A stretch of DNA of 32,925 nt, taken from contig NZ_CAJXKQ010000040.1 of the NCBI RefSeq assembly GCF_913055835.1, positions 1 to 32,925 of the forward strand. The letters run 5' to 3'. Below, one piece after another: positions 16,570 through 25,052 of the stretch (within the stretch, counting starts at the first letter, position 1; each line of letters starts with the position of its first letter). Under the pieces are notes generated by a model. The model did not search any database, was not told the DNA's origin, and saw only the letters and a program-made list of their open reading frames with translations. Made by a program: the position numbers and the translations under genes. The stretch comes from an uncultured Marinobacter sp. (GTDB lineage Bacteria > Pseudomonadota > Gammaproteobacteria > Pseudomonadales > Oleiphilaceae).

Positions 16570-17463
16570 TTAATGTGACGACAGTTGTTTTACCCGTTCG
16601 GTCAGCATTTGGTTCACTGGCGTGTCGATCCCGAGTTCTTTTCCGAGTTTTGTCAGATATCCGTTGATAAAGTCTATCTCGGTTGGGCGATTCCGGAGAA
16701 CATCGGCACGCATGGACGAGGTGTTGCCAGCGGTTTTCCGGGCGACCTGTTCGATGCGCTGGCGCAGGGATTCCGGCGTTTCCCTGAGCTGGACAGCGGC
16801 GCTCATCAGCTCCGACAGTTCCCGGCAAAGTTCGTCGATGGTGTTCTGATACAGCTGTGCAGACAGGATTTCGCCATTGGCGCAGTTCAGGAGGGCCGTG
16901 TAGGGATTGATGCCGGCATTGATGATCAGTTTCTGCCAGAGGCGCTGGAGGATGGCCGGCTCCGAATGGATCGCCAGGCCTGAGTCCGCCAGAATGGCGA
17001 CCGCGCCGTTGACGCAGAGCCCGGCTGACTCCGTTAGCGGGCCAACCCAGGTATCGCCAGTGCCGGCGTGGACGAGCAGCCCGGGCGCCGGTCGATTGGC
17101 GCCCTCGGTGGTACTGGCAGCCAGGATAGGGCGCTCTGGCCATCGTGCTGCCACGGCTTGCTGGCTGCCCAGTCCGTTCTGGAAAAGCAGGATGGGGATA
17201 TCAACGGGGAATTGGTCGATCACGCCTGCCAGGGCATTCAGGGTGTCACCGGCCTTGGTTGTCACCAGGATCAGCTCTGGCTCGTCACCGGCTTTGAGAA
17301 ACGGAACCCGCACGGCGGATTCCGGCCCCTCAAAAGATCGGAAGCGGTAACTGAGATCGGTGTCGGTCGGCTCGCCAGGCCTTGTAATGAAGGCAACGCT
17401 ACCAACCGGTAGCACCGCGCCCCACAGCCTGCCCAGAGAGCCTGCACCGAGAATACCGATCAT
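16570..17463 (-). CDS. panE: 2-dehydropantoate 2-reductase (ketopantoate reductase)
   Basis: A 297-residue NADPH-dependent reductase that makes pantoate for coenzyme A synthesis. The N-terminus MIGILGAGSLGRLWG carries the GxGxxG dinucleotide-binding loop. The catalytic lysine is K178 in LWQKLIINAGINPYTALL (E. coli K176), followed by the conserved Asn. The C-terminal RPTEIDFINGYLTKLGKELGIDTPVN block, with its substrate-binding Glu, is diagnostic. Length is normal (about 300). It begins five bases after the valS stop, so it is co-transcribed and probably coupled. Other PanE/ApbA paralogues act on related 2-oxo acids, so the substrate is likely but not certain. Confidence 0.9.
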   Translation of the reverse strand: MIGILGAGSLGRLWGAVLPVGSVAFITRPGEPTDTDLSYRFRSFEGPESAVRVPFLKAGDEPELILVTTKAGDTLNALAGVIDQFPVDIPILLFQNGLGSQQAVAARWPERPILAASTTEGANRPAPGLLVHAGTGDTWVGPLTESAGLCVNGAVAILADSGLAIHSEPAILQRLWQKLIINAGINPYTALLNCANGEILSAQLYQNTIDELCRELSELMSAAVQLRETPESLRQRIEQVARKTAGNTSSMRADVLRNRPTEIDFINGYLTKLGKELGIDTPVNQMLTERVKQLSSH

Positions 17464-17468
17464 GCCGG

Positions 17469-20321
17469 TTACATGGCCTCGATATCGGCCCTTTGCTGGC
17501 TCAGGCGAGCCTGGCTGCTCTGGGCGTCCCGGAGTTTTTCCTGTTCCTTCTCGACCACTTCGGCCGGGGCCTTGGCGGTGAACTTCTCGTTCCCCAGCTT
17601 GCCTTCGAGGCGGCCAATCTCTTTCTGCAGACGCTCCAGCTCCTTGTCCAGGCGCTTGAGTTCCGCGTCCTTGTCGATCAGGCCGGCCATGGGGACCAGG
17701 ACTTCCATTTCTCCCACCAGCTGGGTGGCGGACATCGGAGCTTTGTCACCGTCGAACCAGTCCAGGCTCTCCAGCTTGGCCAGGGAGCTCAGGAACTGGC
17801 GGTTGTCATTCATGCGACGCTGATCGTCGGCGTCTTTGCCGCGCAGCAATACCGGAATCTTCTTCGCCGGGGAAATGTTCATTTCGCCCCGGATGTTCCG
17901 CACGGCCACGATTACGCCTTTCAGCCATTCGATATCGGCGGTTACCGCGGCGTCCTGCTTGGTGGCATCCGGCTGCGGGTAGGCCTGCAGCATGATGCTG
18001 TCGCCGGTCTTGCCGGCCAGGGGCGCAATGCGCTGCCAGATTTCCTCGGTGATGAAGGGCATCATCGGGTGCGCCAGTCGCAGGACGGCTTCCAGTACGC
18101 GTACCAGGGTTCGACGGGTGCCCCGTTTGGCCTCGGCACTGGCGCTTTCATCATTGAGAACCGGCTTCGAGAGCTCCAGATACCAGTCGCAGTATTCGTT
18201 CCAGATGAACTCGTAAAGCGCGTAGGCGGCCAGGTCGAAGCGGTACTGGTCCAGGTAACGGATTACATCCTGTTCGCAGTTTTGCAGCTCGCTGATGATC
18301 CAGCGGTCGGCCAGGGATAGCTCCACCGGCTCGTCATTCACACCACAGTCTTCGCCTTCGGTGTTCATCAGCACGTAGCGGGCGGCGTTCCAGAGCTTGT
18401 TGCAGAAGTTACGGTAGCCTTCCAGGCGCTTCATATCCCAGTTGATGTCGCGACCGGTGGTGGCCATGGCCGCCAGGGTGAAGCGCAGGGCGTCGGTGCC
18501 GTGGGCCGTAATACCCTCCGGGAATTCCTTTTTGGTGCGCTTGCCGATCTTTTCCGCCAGCTTGGGCTGCATCAGGTTGCCGGTGCGCTTCTCCAACAGG
18601 TCATCCAGGCTGATGCCGTCGATCATGTCCAGGGGGTCGATGACGTTGCCCTTGGACTTGGACATCTTGTCGCCGTGCTCGTCGCGGATCAGGCCGGTGA
18701 CGTACACGGTGTGGAAGGGCACCTGGGGTGTGCCGTCTTCATTTTTCATGAAGTGCATGGTCATCATGATCATCCGGGCCACCCAGAAGAAAATGATGTC
18801 GAAGCCGGTGACCAGCACGTCGGTGGGGTGGAAAGTCTTCAGCCGTTCGGTGATTTCCGGCCAGCCCAGGGTGCCGAAGGTCCACAGGGCGGAGCTGAAC
18901 CAGGTATCAAGAACGTCTTCATCCTGCTCCAGGGCAACGTCTGCGGACAGATTATGCTTCTGGCGCACTTCTTCCTCGCTGCGACCCACGTAGATGTTGC
19001 CGTCGGCGTCGTACCAGGCCGGAATGCGGTGGCCCCACCAGAGCTGGCGGGAAATACACCAATCCTGGATATCGCGCATCCAGGCAAAGTACATGTTTTC
19101 GTACTGCTTGGGCACGAACTGGATTCGGCCGTCTTCCACGGCTTCAATAGCCGGTTTGGCCAGGGTCTTGGCATCAGCAAACCACTGGTCGGTGAGCATG
19201 GGCTCGATGATCAGGCCGGAGCGGTCGCCCCGGGGAACGCTGAGTACGTGGTCTTCGATGTTCTCGACCAGTCCTTCGGCTTCCATGTCAGCAACGATCT
19301 GCTTGCGTGCGTCCTCGCGGGTCAGACCGGCGTAGGCGCCCGGCATGGTGCCGTCGAGCTCGGTGTTTTCAGTACCGTCGGCGTTGAACACTTCGGCAAC
19401 GTCCCGGATGTTGGCATCCTGGGTCATGACGTTGACCATCGGCAGGTTGTTGCGCTTGCCGACGGCGTAGTCGTTGAAATCATGGGCCGGGGTGATCTTC
19501 ACGCAGCCGGAGCCTTTCTCCGGGTCGGCGTGGTGGTCGGCAACGATGGGGATCCGGCGATTCACCAGGGGCAGCATCACGTGCTTGCCAATCAGATGCT
19601 GGTAACGCTCGTCGTCCGGGTGCACGGCCACGGCGGTGTCGCCGAGCATGGTTTCCGGACGGGTGGTGGCCACCACCAGGTAATCTTTGCCGTCTTTGGT
19701 CTGCACGCCGTCAGCCAGCGGGTAGCGCAGATGCCAGAAAAAGCCTTTCTCTTCCTTGTTTTCCACTTCCAGGTCGGAAATGGCGGTATGCAGTTTCGGG
19801 TCCCAGTTAACCAGGCGCTTGCCGCGGTACACCAGGCCTTCGTCGTACAGGCGGATAAACACTTCCTGTACGGCCTTGTAGAAGCCGTCGTCCATGGTGA
19901 AGCGTTCGTTGTCCCAGTCCACGGAGTTGCCAAGACGGCGGATCTGGCGGGTGATGGTGCCGCCCGAGTGCTCTTTCCAGTCCCAGATACGCTTGATGAA
20001 CTCTTCCCGGCCGAGGTCGTGGCGGGTTTTGTCTTCTTCGGCTGCCAGTTTGCGCTCAACCACCATTTGGGTGGCGATGCCGGCGTGGTCGGTACCGACG
20101 GTCCACAGTGCGTTACGGCCCTGCATGCGCTTGAAGCGGGTGAGGGTGTCCATGATGGTGTGCTGGAACGCATGGCCCATGTGCAGGCTGCCGGTGACGT
20201 TGGGCGGCGGGATGGCGATGCTGTAGGACTGGCCTTCACCGCTGGGGCGGAAGTACCCTTTGGATTCCCAGTTTTCGTACCACTGGCGCTCGATATTTTC
20301 TGGCTGGTAGGTTTTTTCCAT
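17469..20321 (-). CDS. valS: Valyl-tRNA synthetase
   Basis: A 950-residue class I aminoacyl-tRNA synthetase charging tRNA-Val, of the length usual for E. coli-type ValRS (951). HIGH is present as HMGH at residues 47-50 (PPPNVTGSLHMGH) and KMSKS at residues 552-556. The editing domain is marked by VVATTRPETMLGDTAVAVHP and VKITPAHDFNDYAVGKRNNLP. The C-terminal 70 residues are a charged coiled coil (DAELKRLDKELERLQKEIGRLEGKLGNEKF) that contacts the tRNA. No good Shine-Dalgarno precedes the ATG. A perfect TATAAT lies 53 bases upstream, so valS may be transcribed separately from pepA-holC. panE and pduO follow closely. Confidence 0.98.
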   Translation of the reverse strand: MEKTYQPENIERQWYENWESKGYFRPSGEGQSYSIAIPPPNVTGSLHMGHAFQHTIMDTLTRFKRMQGRNALWTVGTDHAGIATQMVVERKLAAEEDKTRHDLGREEFIKRIWDWKEHSGGTITRQIRRLGNSVDWDNERFTMDDGFYKAVQEVFIRLYDEGLVYRGKRLVNWDPKLHTAISDLEVENKEEKGFFWHLRYPLADGVQTKDGKDYLVVATTRPETMLGDTAVAVHPDDERYQHLIGKHVMLPLVNRRIPIVADHHADPEKGSGCVKITPAHDFNDYAVGKRNNLPMVNVMTQDANIRDVAEVFNADGTENTELDGTMPGAYAGLTREDARKQIVADMEAEGLVENIEDHVLSVPRGDRSGLIIEPMLTDQWFADAKTLAKPAIEAVEDGRIQFVPKQYENMYFAWMRDIQDWCISRQLWWGHRIPAWYDADGNIYVGRSEEEVRQKHNLSADVALEQDEDVLDTWFSSALWTFGTLGWPEITERLKTFHPTDVLVTGFDIIFFWVARMIMMTMHFMKNEDGTPQVPFHTVYVTGLIRDEHGDKMSKSKGNVIDPLDMIDGISLDDLLEKRTGNLMQPKLAEKIGKRTKKEFPEGITAHGTDALRFTLAAMATTGRDINWDMKRLEGYRNFCNKLWNAARYVLMNTEGEDCGVNDEPVELSLADRWIISELQNCEQDVIRYLDQYRFDLAAYALYEFIWNEYCDWYLELSKPVLNDESASAEAKRGTRRTLVRVLEAVLRLAHPMMPFITEEIWQRIAPLAGKTGDSIMLQAYPQPDATKQDAAVTADIEWLKGVIVAVRNIRGEMNISPAKKIPVLLRGKDADDQRRMNDNRQFLSSLAKLESLDWFDGDKAPMSATQLVGEMEVLVPMAGLIDKDAELKRLDKELERLQKEIGRLEGKLGNEKFTAKAPAEVVEKEQEKLRDAQSSQARLSQQRADIEAM

Positions 20322-20373
20322 GGGGTTCTGCAGTGACCGTTGGTTGATTCACAAGGGAAAATTGAGACGCTCG

Positions 20374-20403
20374 ATTATACATGGTCGCCCTGTTTGCGGC
20401 GAA
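20374..20403 (-). promoter_or_regulatory. Candidate valS promoter
   Basis: On the minus strand a perfect TATAAT (20374-20379) is preceded, after 18 bases, by a weak -35 TTCGCC (20398-20403). The predicted 5' leader is about 45 bases and includes no Shine-Dalgarno. Confidence 0.55.
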
Positions 20404-20447
20404 CCCTCGAGGTGGCTTCTTGATTCAGGACTGAGGAGTTAGTGCAG

Positions 20448-20555
20448 GTGAGTTCGGGGAATGCTTTCCAAAACACGCTACGAGCACATCCATGTGCGCT
20501 TGTTTCGGGCCGTCCTTGGCCCTCAACAGTTTTGGAAAGCATTCCCCAAACTCAC
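20448..20555. repeat. 108-base palindromic (MITE/REP-like) intergenic element
   Basis: Two 27-base arms (20448-20474 and 20529-20555) are inverted copies with a single mismatch. They enclose 54 bases that contain two further hairpins: GCACAT/ATGTGC (20484-20497) and GGGCC/GGCCC (20507-20522). The arms contain GGAATGCTTTCC. There is no coding capacity. The form suggests a small non-autonomous repeat that is probably present in other copies on the chromosome; that was not tested. Confidence 0.75.
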
Positions 20556-20601
20556 TTTTCTATCTATGTGCAATTCGCTTGCAGGGCAGCAAAGCACGTA
20601 G

Positions 20602-20627
20602 GTCGGGTTAGCGAAGCGTAACCCGAC
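20602..20627. repeat. Short palindromic repeat after holC
   Basis: GTCGGGTTA (20602-20610), an eight-base loop GCGAAGCG, and TAACCCGAC (20619-20627) form a perfect nine-base stem. I recall near-identical sequences dispersed between genes in many gammaproteobacteria. It begins five bases after the holC stop and may act as a terminator or 3' stabiliser, though no T-run follows on the minus strand. Confidence 0.65.
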
Positions 20628-20632
20628 ACGGG

Positions 20633-21148
20633 CTATCCCCGCTTCCTGAGGTCATGCACCCGCGGTTCAATCCCCAATGCCCGCAACTGCTTGAAATGCG
20701 ACCGAGCCTGATTGAGAACATTCGGGTCGTTATGGGCAACCAGGGCCAGCCGTTTAAATCGGTCCGCATCCGCCGGCAGCGTTGCCGAAAGAATGATCAC
20801 GGTATCCCAGTCTTCGGCGACCGGCGGGCATAGCAGGATGCCGACAGGATCGGTGCAGGTGGTGGCGGAATCGGGGACAACGCTATGAGGGATAAACGCG
20901 TCCGGGCTGAAGTTCCAGAGCAGGTCGTCCAGTTCTTCTGCATGTTGCATGGTATCGCAGACGACGCACACGCGGTCGCCCTGCTGCCAGGCTTTGTCCA
21001 CGAGCTTGGTGGCGTGGAGGTTGCGGGCTGCGGGGGTGTTCTGGGCGAGGATGTGGAACCAGTAGCGTTGGTTCTGGTCCTCCTGGCCGGAGGAGCCGGC
21101 AGCGAGGCTGCCGGGTTCCGGAGAGGGCGCCGGGTTATTTTCCGGCAT
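20633..21148 (-). CDS. holC: DNA polymerase III chi subunit (HolC family)
   Basis: A 171-residue protein of the HolC family, which links the clamp loader (through psi) to single-strand-binding protein. The core is recognisable: YWFHILAQNTPAARNLHATKLVDKAWQQGDRVCVVCDTMQHAEELDDLLWNFSPDAFIPH, then PVGILLCPP and DTVIILSATLPADADRFKRLALVAHND. About 27 residues at the N-terminus (rich in Pro, Ser, Gly) precede the usual beta strand and are absent from E. coli and Pseudomonas HolC as I recall them. No other start codon lies between, so the extension seems real. The start lies 14 bases inside the end of pepA, so the two are coupled, as in other gammaproteobacteria. Confidence 0.86.
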   Translation of the reverse strand: MPENNPAPSPEPGSLAAGSSGQEDQNQRYWFHILAQNTPAARNLHATKLVDKAWQQGDRVCVVCDTMQHAEELDDLLWNFSPDAFIPHSVVPDSATTCTDPVGILLCPPVAEDWDTVIILSATLPADADRFKRLALVAHNDPNVLNQARSHFKQLRALGIEPRVHDLRKRG

Positions 21149-22628
21149 GGGACATCAGGTAATCGACCAGCAGTGGGACCGGACGGCCTGAGGAGCCTTT
21201 GGCTTTGCCGGAATGCCAGGCGGTGCCGGCGATGTCCAGGTGAGCCCAGCGGTAGTCCTTGGCGAACCGGGACAGGAAGCAGGCCGCGGTAATGGTACCG
21301 GCGGGACGGCCGCCGATGTTGGCCATGTCGGCGAAGTTGCTGTCGAGCTGGCTCTGGTATTCGTCCCAGAGCGGCAGGCGCCAGGCTCGGTCACCGGCAC
21401 GTTCGCCGGCGGCCAGCAGTTCGTTGGCCAGATCGTCGTTGTTGGCGAGCAGGCCGGTGGCGTGGTTGCCAAGGGCAATGATGCAGGCACCGGTCAGTGT
21501 CGCCAGGTCGATCACGGCGGCCGGGTCGAATTTCTTGACGTAGGTGAGGGCGTCGCACAGTACCAGGCGGCCCTCGGCGTCGGTGTTGAGGATTTCGACC
21601 GTCATGCCGGACAAGGTGGTAACGATGTCGCCCGGGCGGGACGCGCCGCCGTCCGGCATGTTCTCCGCCGCGGCGATGACGGCCACCACGTTGATCTTGG
21701 GTTGAGTCTCGGCGAGCACTTTCATGGCGCCGAAGACGCTGGCGGAGCCGCCCATGTCGTACTTCATTTCGTCCATGCCTTCGCCGGGCTTGAGGCTGAT
21801 GCCGCCGGTGTCGAAGGTGATGCCTTTACCCACGAGCACATGGGGTTTGTCCTTGGCTTTGCCGCCGCGGTATTCCATGACAATCAGGCGTGGGGGCTGG
21901 GTACTGCCTTTGCCGACGGCCAGGATGGTGTTCATGCCCATCTTTTCCATCTGCTTCTCATCAAGCACTTCGGTCTTGATGCAGTCGTAGTCCTTGGCCA
22001 GTTTCTTGGCCTGCTGAGCCAGCCACTCCGGATGGCAGATGTTTGGCGGGGTGTTTCCGAGATCACGGGTCAGGTTCATGCCACGCCCGGTGGCCAGTCC
22101 GAGATTGAAGGCGTCCTTGAGGGCCTTTCCAGCACTGGAGGCATGAACAACGACTTTGTTGAGCTTTCGTGCTGCGGGCTTTTCGCTCTTGTAGTCGCTG
22201 AAAGTATAAAGCTGATCTTCAAGAGTCCGGCCGATCAGGCTGAGAAGGGCTGTTTCTGAACTCACAGCTTCTTCGCCGGTTACAGGGGTGTCTGCAAGGG
22301 CGATGACGACACTTTTCGACGGCCCGTCCTTGAGCGCGGCCATCATCGCGATCAGCGCTTTGCGGTAGTTGGCCGGGCTGCGATCGGTATCCTTGCCGGT
22401 GCCAACCACGAGCAGGCGGCTCCATGGCTGGTCAGTCAGGGGAACTGTCACGGTAGTGGCGTTTTTACCGGTGAGGTCGCCGGCTTTGTGGAGTGTCTTG
22501 ATCAGCCCGCCGAGTGCCTCATCGGCCTGGTTTGTCGAATCTGGCCAGGTGCCCTTTTCAGGCAAGCCGATTACTAGGCAGTCTGCTTTGCTACTGGCGA
22601 TGGCTTTACTGCTCAGGCTGAAATTCAT
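21135..22628 (-). CDS. pepA: Leucyl aminopeptidase (cytosol aminopeptidase, M17)
   Basis: A 497-residue two-metal peptidase that removes N-terminal residues in the cytosol. The E. coli homologue also binds DNA in Xer recombination and carAB control. The C-terminal catalytic domain shows the metal site in VGKGITFDTGGISLKPG (K268, D273), MKYDMGGSASVFG, and the signature NTDAEGRL with D350, E352 and R354. Later blocks are VIDLATLTGACIIALG and AHLDIAGTAWHSGKAKGSSGRPVPLLVDYL. The N-terminal domain is more variable, as usual. GGAG lies six bases before the ATG. It is divergent from lptF, the ancestral arrangement in this class. Confidence 0.97.
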   Translation of the reverse strand: MNFSLSSKAIASSKADCLVIGLPEKGTWPDSTNQADEALGGLIKTLHKAGDLTGKNATTVTVPLTDQPWSRLLVVGTGKDTDRSPANYRKALIAMMAALKDGPSKSVVIALADTPVTGEEAVSSETALLSLIGRTLEDQLYTFSDYKSEKPAARKLNKVVVHASSAGKALKDAFNLGLATGRGMNLTRDLGNTPPNICHPEWLAQQAKKLAKDYDCIKTEVLDEKQMEKMGMNTILAVGKGSTQPPRLIVMEYRGGKAKDKPHVLVGKGITFDTGGISLKPGEGMDEMKYDMGGSASVFGAMKVLAETQPKINVVAVIAAAENMPDGGASRPGDIVTTLSGMTVEILNTDAEGRLVLCDALTYVKKFDPAAVIDLATLTGACIIALGNHATGLLANNDDLANELLAAGERAGDRAWRLPLWDEYQSQLDSNFADMANIGGRPAGTITAACFLSRFAKDYRWAHLDIAGTAWHSGKAKGSSGRPVPLLVDYLMSHAGK

Positions 22629-22657
22629 GGCAACTCCTGTTGATTTTTCACGAGGCT

Positions 22658-22702
22658 CCCGCCTGCGGCGGGAATCGTTCTTGATTGTGATCTAGTCTAG
22701 CA
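22658..22702 (-). promoter_or_regulatory. Candidate pepA extended -10 promoter and leader hairpin
   Basis: On the minus strand TGCTAGACT (22694-22702) is an extended -10 element without a good -35. Downstream, CCCGCC/GGCGGG (22658-22672) makes a hairpin with a three-base loop in the predicted leader, ahead of the Shine-Dalgarno. Confidence 0.42.
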
Positions 22703-22785
22703 TTGGGGCTTGCCGGGAAATTATCAAGCGATTGGCGTGGCTTCCGCGCCGGCCCGTGCCTTCACGTTGGTGTAATACGGCTACT

Positions 22786-22815
22786 CTGTCATTCAGCACC
22801 AAGGTTACATAGAAT
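22786..22815 (+). promoter_or_regulatory. Candidate sigma-70 promoter for lptFG
   Basis: CTGTCA (22786-22791), an 18-base spacer and TAGAAT (22810-22815) lie about 55 bases before the TTG start of lptF. Four of six and five of six consensus matches. Confidence 0.45.
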
Positions 22816-22870
22816 ACGCGCAGTTCCCAGCGACCTCCACGTTTCAACGGATACGGCCAGAGAGACCGAT

Positions 22871-23980
22871 TTGAGCATCATCTTCCGTTACCTCATACGC
22901 CAGATCATGATCAGCATGCTTGCCGTCTCCGGCATCCTGCTGCTGGTGTTCATGAGTGGCCGTTTCCTCAAATACCTCGACAGCGCCGCCCAGGGCAGCA
23001 TCTCCGCCGGTGTCCTGTTCGAGATCATGGCTTATCGTTTTCCAGGATTTCTGGAGCTGATACTGCCCCTGGGTCTGTTTATCGGAATTCTGCTTGCCTA
23101 CGGCCGGATGTATCTTGAAAGCGAGATGACGGTACTGTTTGCCTGTGGCGTCAGCGACAAGGCTTTGTTGGGTAAAACCCTTCTGGGCAGTCTGCCGGTG
23201 ATGATTATCGTCGGTGCGATGAGTCTTTACGTGTCGCCCTGGGGGATGAATCAGGTTGAAGAAATCTTCAACGAGCAGCGCAAGGCCACTGAGTTCGAGA
23301 TGTTGGCGCCGGGGCGTTTCCAGGATTTCTCTTCGGGCGGGCGTGTGACTTACACGGAAGGTCTGAGCGAAGACAAGCGCCGCCTGCAGGGCGTCTTTAT
23401 CGCAGAATACGCTGACAACGGTCAGGGGCTGACCATTATCACGGCCGATTCCGGTTCCCAGTTGGTGGACCCTGAAACCGGAAGCCGTTTTTTGATTCTT
23501 GAAGAAGGTGGCCGCTTCGAGGGTGCTGCTGGTGAACTGGATTACACCACTACTGATTTCGAGGCCTACGGCCTGAAAATCGAGAGCGGTCAGGCCGGAA
23601 CCCGGGAATTGGAGGAAGGGGCCAGTACCTGGAGCCTGATGCAATCAGACCGGCTGGAAGATCGTGCTTTACTGCACTGGCGTCTTTCACTGCCCCTGAT
23701 TGTCCCGGTTGTGACCTTGCTGGCGGTTCGCCTGAGTCGGGTAAATCCCCGCCAGGGCAGGTTTTTTCATCTGCTTCCGGCCATGCTGGTATACATCACC
23801 TATCTGGGCCTGCTGATTGTTGCCCGTGACTGGCTGGCGGAGGGCAAGGTTCCCGAGTGGGTCGGCATGCTCTGGGTTCATGCCCTGTTTATCGGTTTTG
23901 GTCTGTGGCTGCAGTTTGGCCCAGACTGGCTGCATCGCAGGCGCCTGATGCGGGAGGGGGCTGCCCATGCGCAGGATTGA
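22871..23980 (+). CDS. lptF: LPS export ABC transporter permease LptF
   Basis: A 369-residue inner-membrane permease of the LptB2FG transporter, which extracts lipopolysaccharide and passes it to LptC. It starts (TTG)SIIFRYLIRQIMISMLAVSGILLLVFMSGRFLKYLDSAA, a typical LptF opening. Three N-terminal membrane segments are followed by a periplasmic beta domain (about residues 120-260) and three C-terminal segments. The coupling-helix region is LLAYGRMYLESEMTVLFACGVS. I chose TTG 22871, preceded by AGAGAG, because it gives the family's normal length (about 366). The frame continues upstream to 22703 but that part looks non-coding and contains the candidate promoter. It overlaps lptG by 14 bases. 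Confidence 0.93.
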   Translation: MSIIFRYLIRQIMISMLAVSGILLLVFMSGRFLKYLDSAAQGSISAGVLFEIMAYRFPGFLELILPLGLFIGILLAYGRMYLESEMTVLFACGVSDKALLGKTLLGSLPVMIIVGAMSLYVSPWGMNQVEEIFNEQRKATEFEMLAPGRFQDFSSGGRVTYTEGLSEDKRRLQGVFIAEYADNGQGLTIITADSGSQLVDPETGSRFLILEEGGRFEGAAGELDYTTTDFEAYGLKIESGQAGTRELEEGASTWSLMQSDRLEDRALLHWRLSLPLIVPVVTLLAVRLSRVNPRQGRFFHLLPAMLVYITYLGLLIVARDWLAEGKVPEWVGMLWVHALFIGFGLWLQFGPDWLHRRRLMREGAAHAQD

Positions 23981-25028
23981 CGGCTATGTAATGCGGACCG
24001 TCGGCGGCGCCATGTTCCTCGTTATGGTTGTGGTGCTTTCGCTTGACCTGATCTTCGCCTTCATCGCCGAGCTGGAGGATACCCGGAACAATTACCAGAC
24101 GCTGGAAGCGCTCTGGTACGTCTTTCTGACCCTGCCTCGCCGTATCTATGACTATCTGCCGCTGGGCGCGTTCATGGGTTGTCTGGTGGGGCTGGGTTCC
24201 ATGGCCAGTTCATCGGAGCTGACGGTGATCCGGGCTGCCGGTGTTTCACTTAAACGTATTGTCTGGTCGGCCATGAAGCCGGCCCTGGTGGTGGTCATCC
24301 TCGGTGTGTTGATTGGCGAGTACGTGGCTCCGCCGGCGGAGCGGGTGGCGCAGAGCGACAAAGCCGTTGCGCTCGGTGCGGGTACCAATGTGGCGTCGGC
24401 ATCCGGGGTCTGGCACAAGGAAGGGAACGTCTATATTCATCTGAATGCGGTGCAGCCCAACGGGGTGCTTCACGGTGTTTCCCGCTTCCAGTTTGACGAC
24501 GACAGACAATTGCTGGCGGCGAGCTTTGCGGAACGGGCTATCTATCAGGGCGATTACTGGCTTCTGGAGAAGGTTCGAACCACCGAGTTCGAAGACGACA
24601 GAACCACCCGCTCCGAGAACCAGTCCTTGAGATGGGAAACGGGCCTGTCACCGAGCGTTTTGAGTGTTCTGATTGTAAAGCCGGAAAATCTGTCCATGAC
24701 GGGCTTGTTCACCTACGCCCGCTATCTGGGCGAACAAAATCTCAATGCCTCGCGTTACTGGCTGGCGTTCTGGAAAAAGGCCCTGATGCCCCTGGGTACC
24801 GCTGTAATGGTGCTGGTGGCCATATCCTTTATTTTCGGGCCGTTGCGATCCGTCACCATGGGTTTCCGCGTTTTTACAGGGCTGTTGGTGGGGCTGCTCT
24901 TCAAATACATGCAGGATCTGCTGGGGCCCATGAGTCTTGTCTACGGATTTAACCCGATGCTGGCGGTGCTGGTGCCAATCGCAGTAAATGCCGTCGTAGG
25001 TGCTATCTTGATGCGCCGGGCCGGCTGA
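23967..25028 (+). CDS. lptG: LPS export ABC transporter permease LptG
   Basis: A 353-residue partner permease of LptF. The N-terminus MRRIDGYVMRTVGGAMFLVMVVVLSLDLIFAFIAELED is typical, as is the coupling region LGSMASSSELTVIRAAGVSLKRIVWSAMKP. A periplasmic beta domain (SGVWHKEGNVYIHLNAVQPNGVLHGVSRFQFD...) lies between the membrane halves, and the C-terminus has GFRVFTGLLVGLLFKYMQDLLGPMSLVYGFNPMLAVLVPIAVNAVVG. The ATG at 23967 is 14 bases inside lptF with GGGAGG upstream, so the two permeases are made in a coupled way. Length is normal. Confidence 0.96.
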   Translation: MRRIDGYVMRTVGGAMFLVMVVVLSLDLIFAFIAELEDTRNNYQTLEALWYVFLTLPRRIYDYLPLGAFMGCLVGLGSMASSSELTVIRAAGVSLKRIVWSAMKPALVVVILGVLIGEYVAPPAERVAQSDKAVALGAGTNVASASGVWHKEGNVYIHLNAVQPNGVLHGVSRFQFDDDRQLLAASFAERAIYQGDYWLLEKVRTTEFEDDRTTRSENQSLRWETGLSPSVLSVLIVKPENLSMTGLFTYARYLGEQNLNASRYWLAFWKKALMPLGTAVMVLVAISFIFGPLRSVTMGFRVFTGLLVGLLFKYMQDLLGPMSLVYGFNPMLAVLVPIAVNAVVGAILMRRAG

Positions 25029-25037
25029 CGGGCCCGG
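25016..25037. terminator. Possible hairpin between lptG and the RDD gene
   Basis: CCGGGCC (25016-25022) pairs with GGCCCGG (25031-25037) around an eight-base loop that contains the lptG stop codon. No strong T-run follows, so termination here is uncertain. Confidence 0.35.
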
Positions 25038-25052
25038 TCTGATCTCCTGCCA

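Larger units (their letters stand above)
20322..20632. other. 311-base gene-free gap between holC and valS
   Basis: This gap splits what is often a tight pepA-holC-valS cluster. From the valS side it holds the candidate valS promoter (20374-20403), a stretch with no recognisable element (20404-20447), a 108-base palindromic element (20448-20555), and a smaller palindrome (20602-20627) five bases from the holC stop. I see no coding frame in it. Confidence 0.8.

Noticed and set aside
18501..20336. A 611-residue open frame antisense to valS
   Set aside because: Its composition (very rich in Val, Gly, His) is that of a reverse-complement shadow; it covers the valS catalytic core exactly.
21213..22259. 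A 348-residue open frame antisense to pepA
   Set aside because: Same reason: shadow of a well-supported gene, with no independent ribosome-binding site or domain.
22703..22870. 56-residue N-terminal extension of LptF
   Set aside because: It lacks family similarity, would place residues before the first membrane helix, and contains the candidate promoter; TTG 22871 fits the family.
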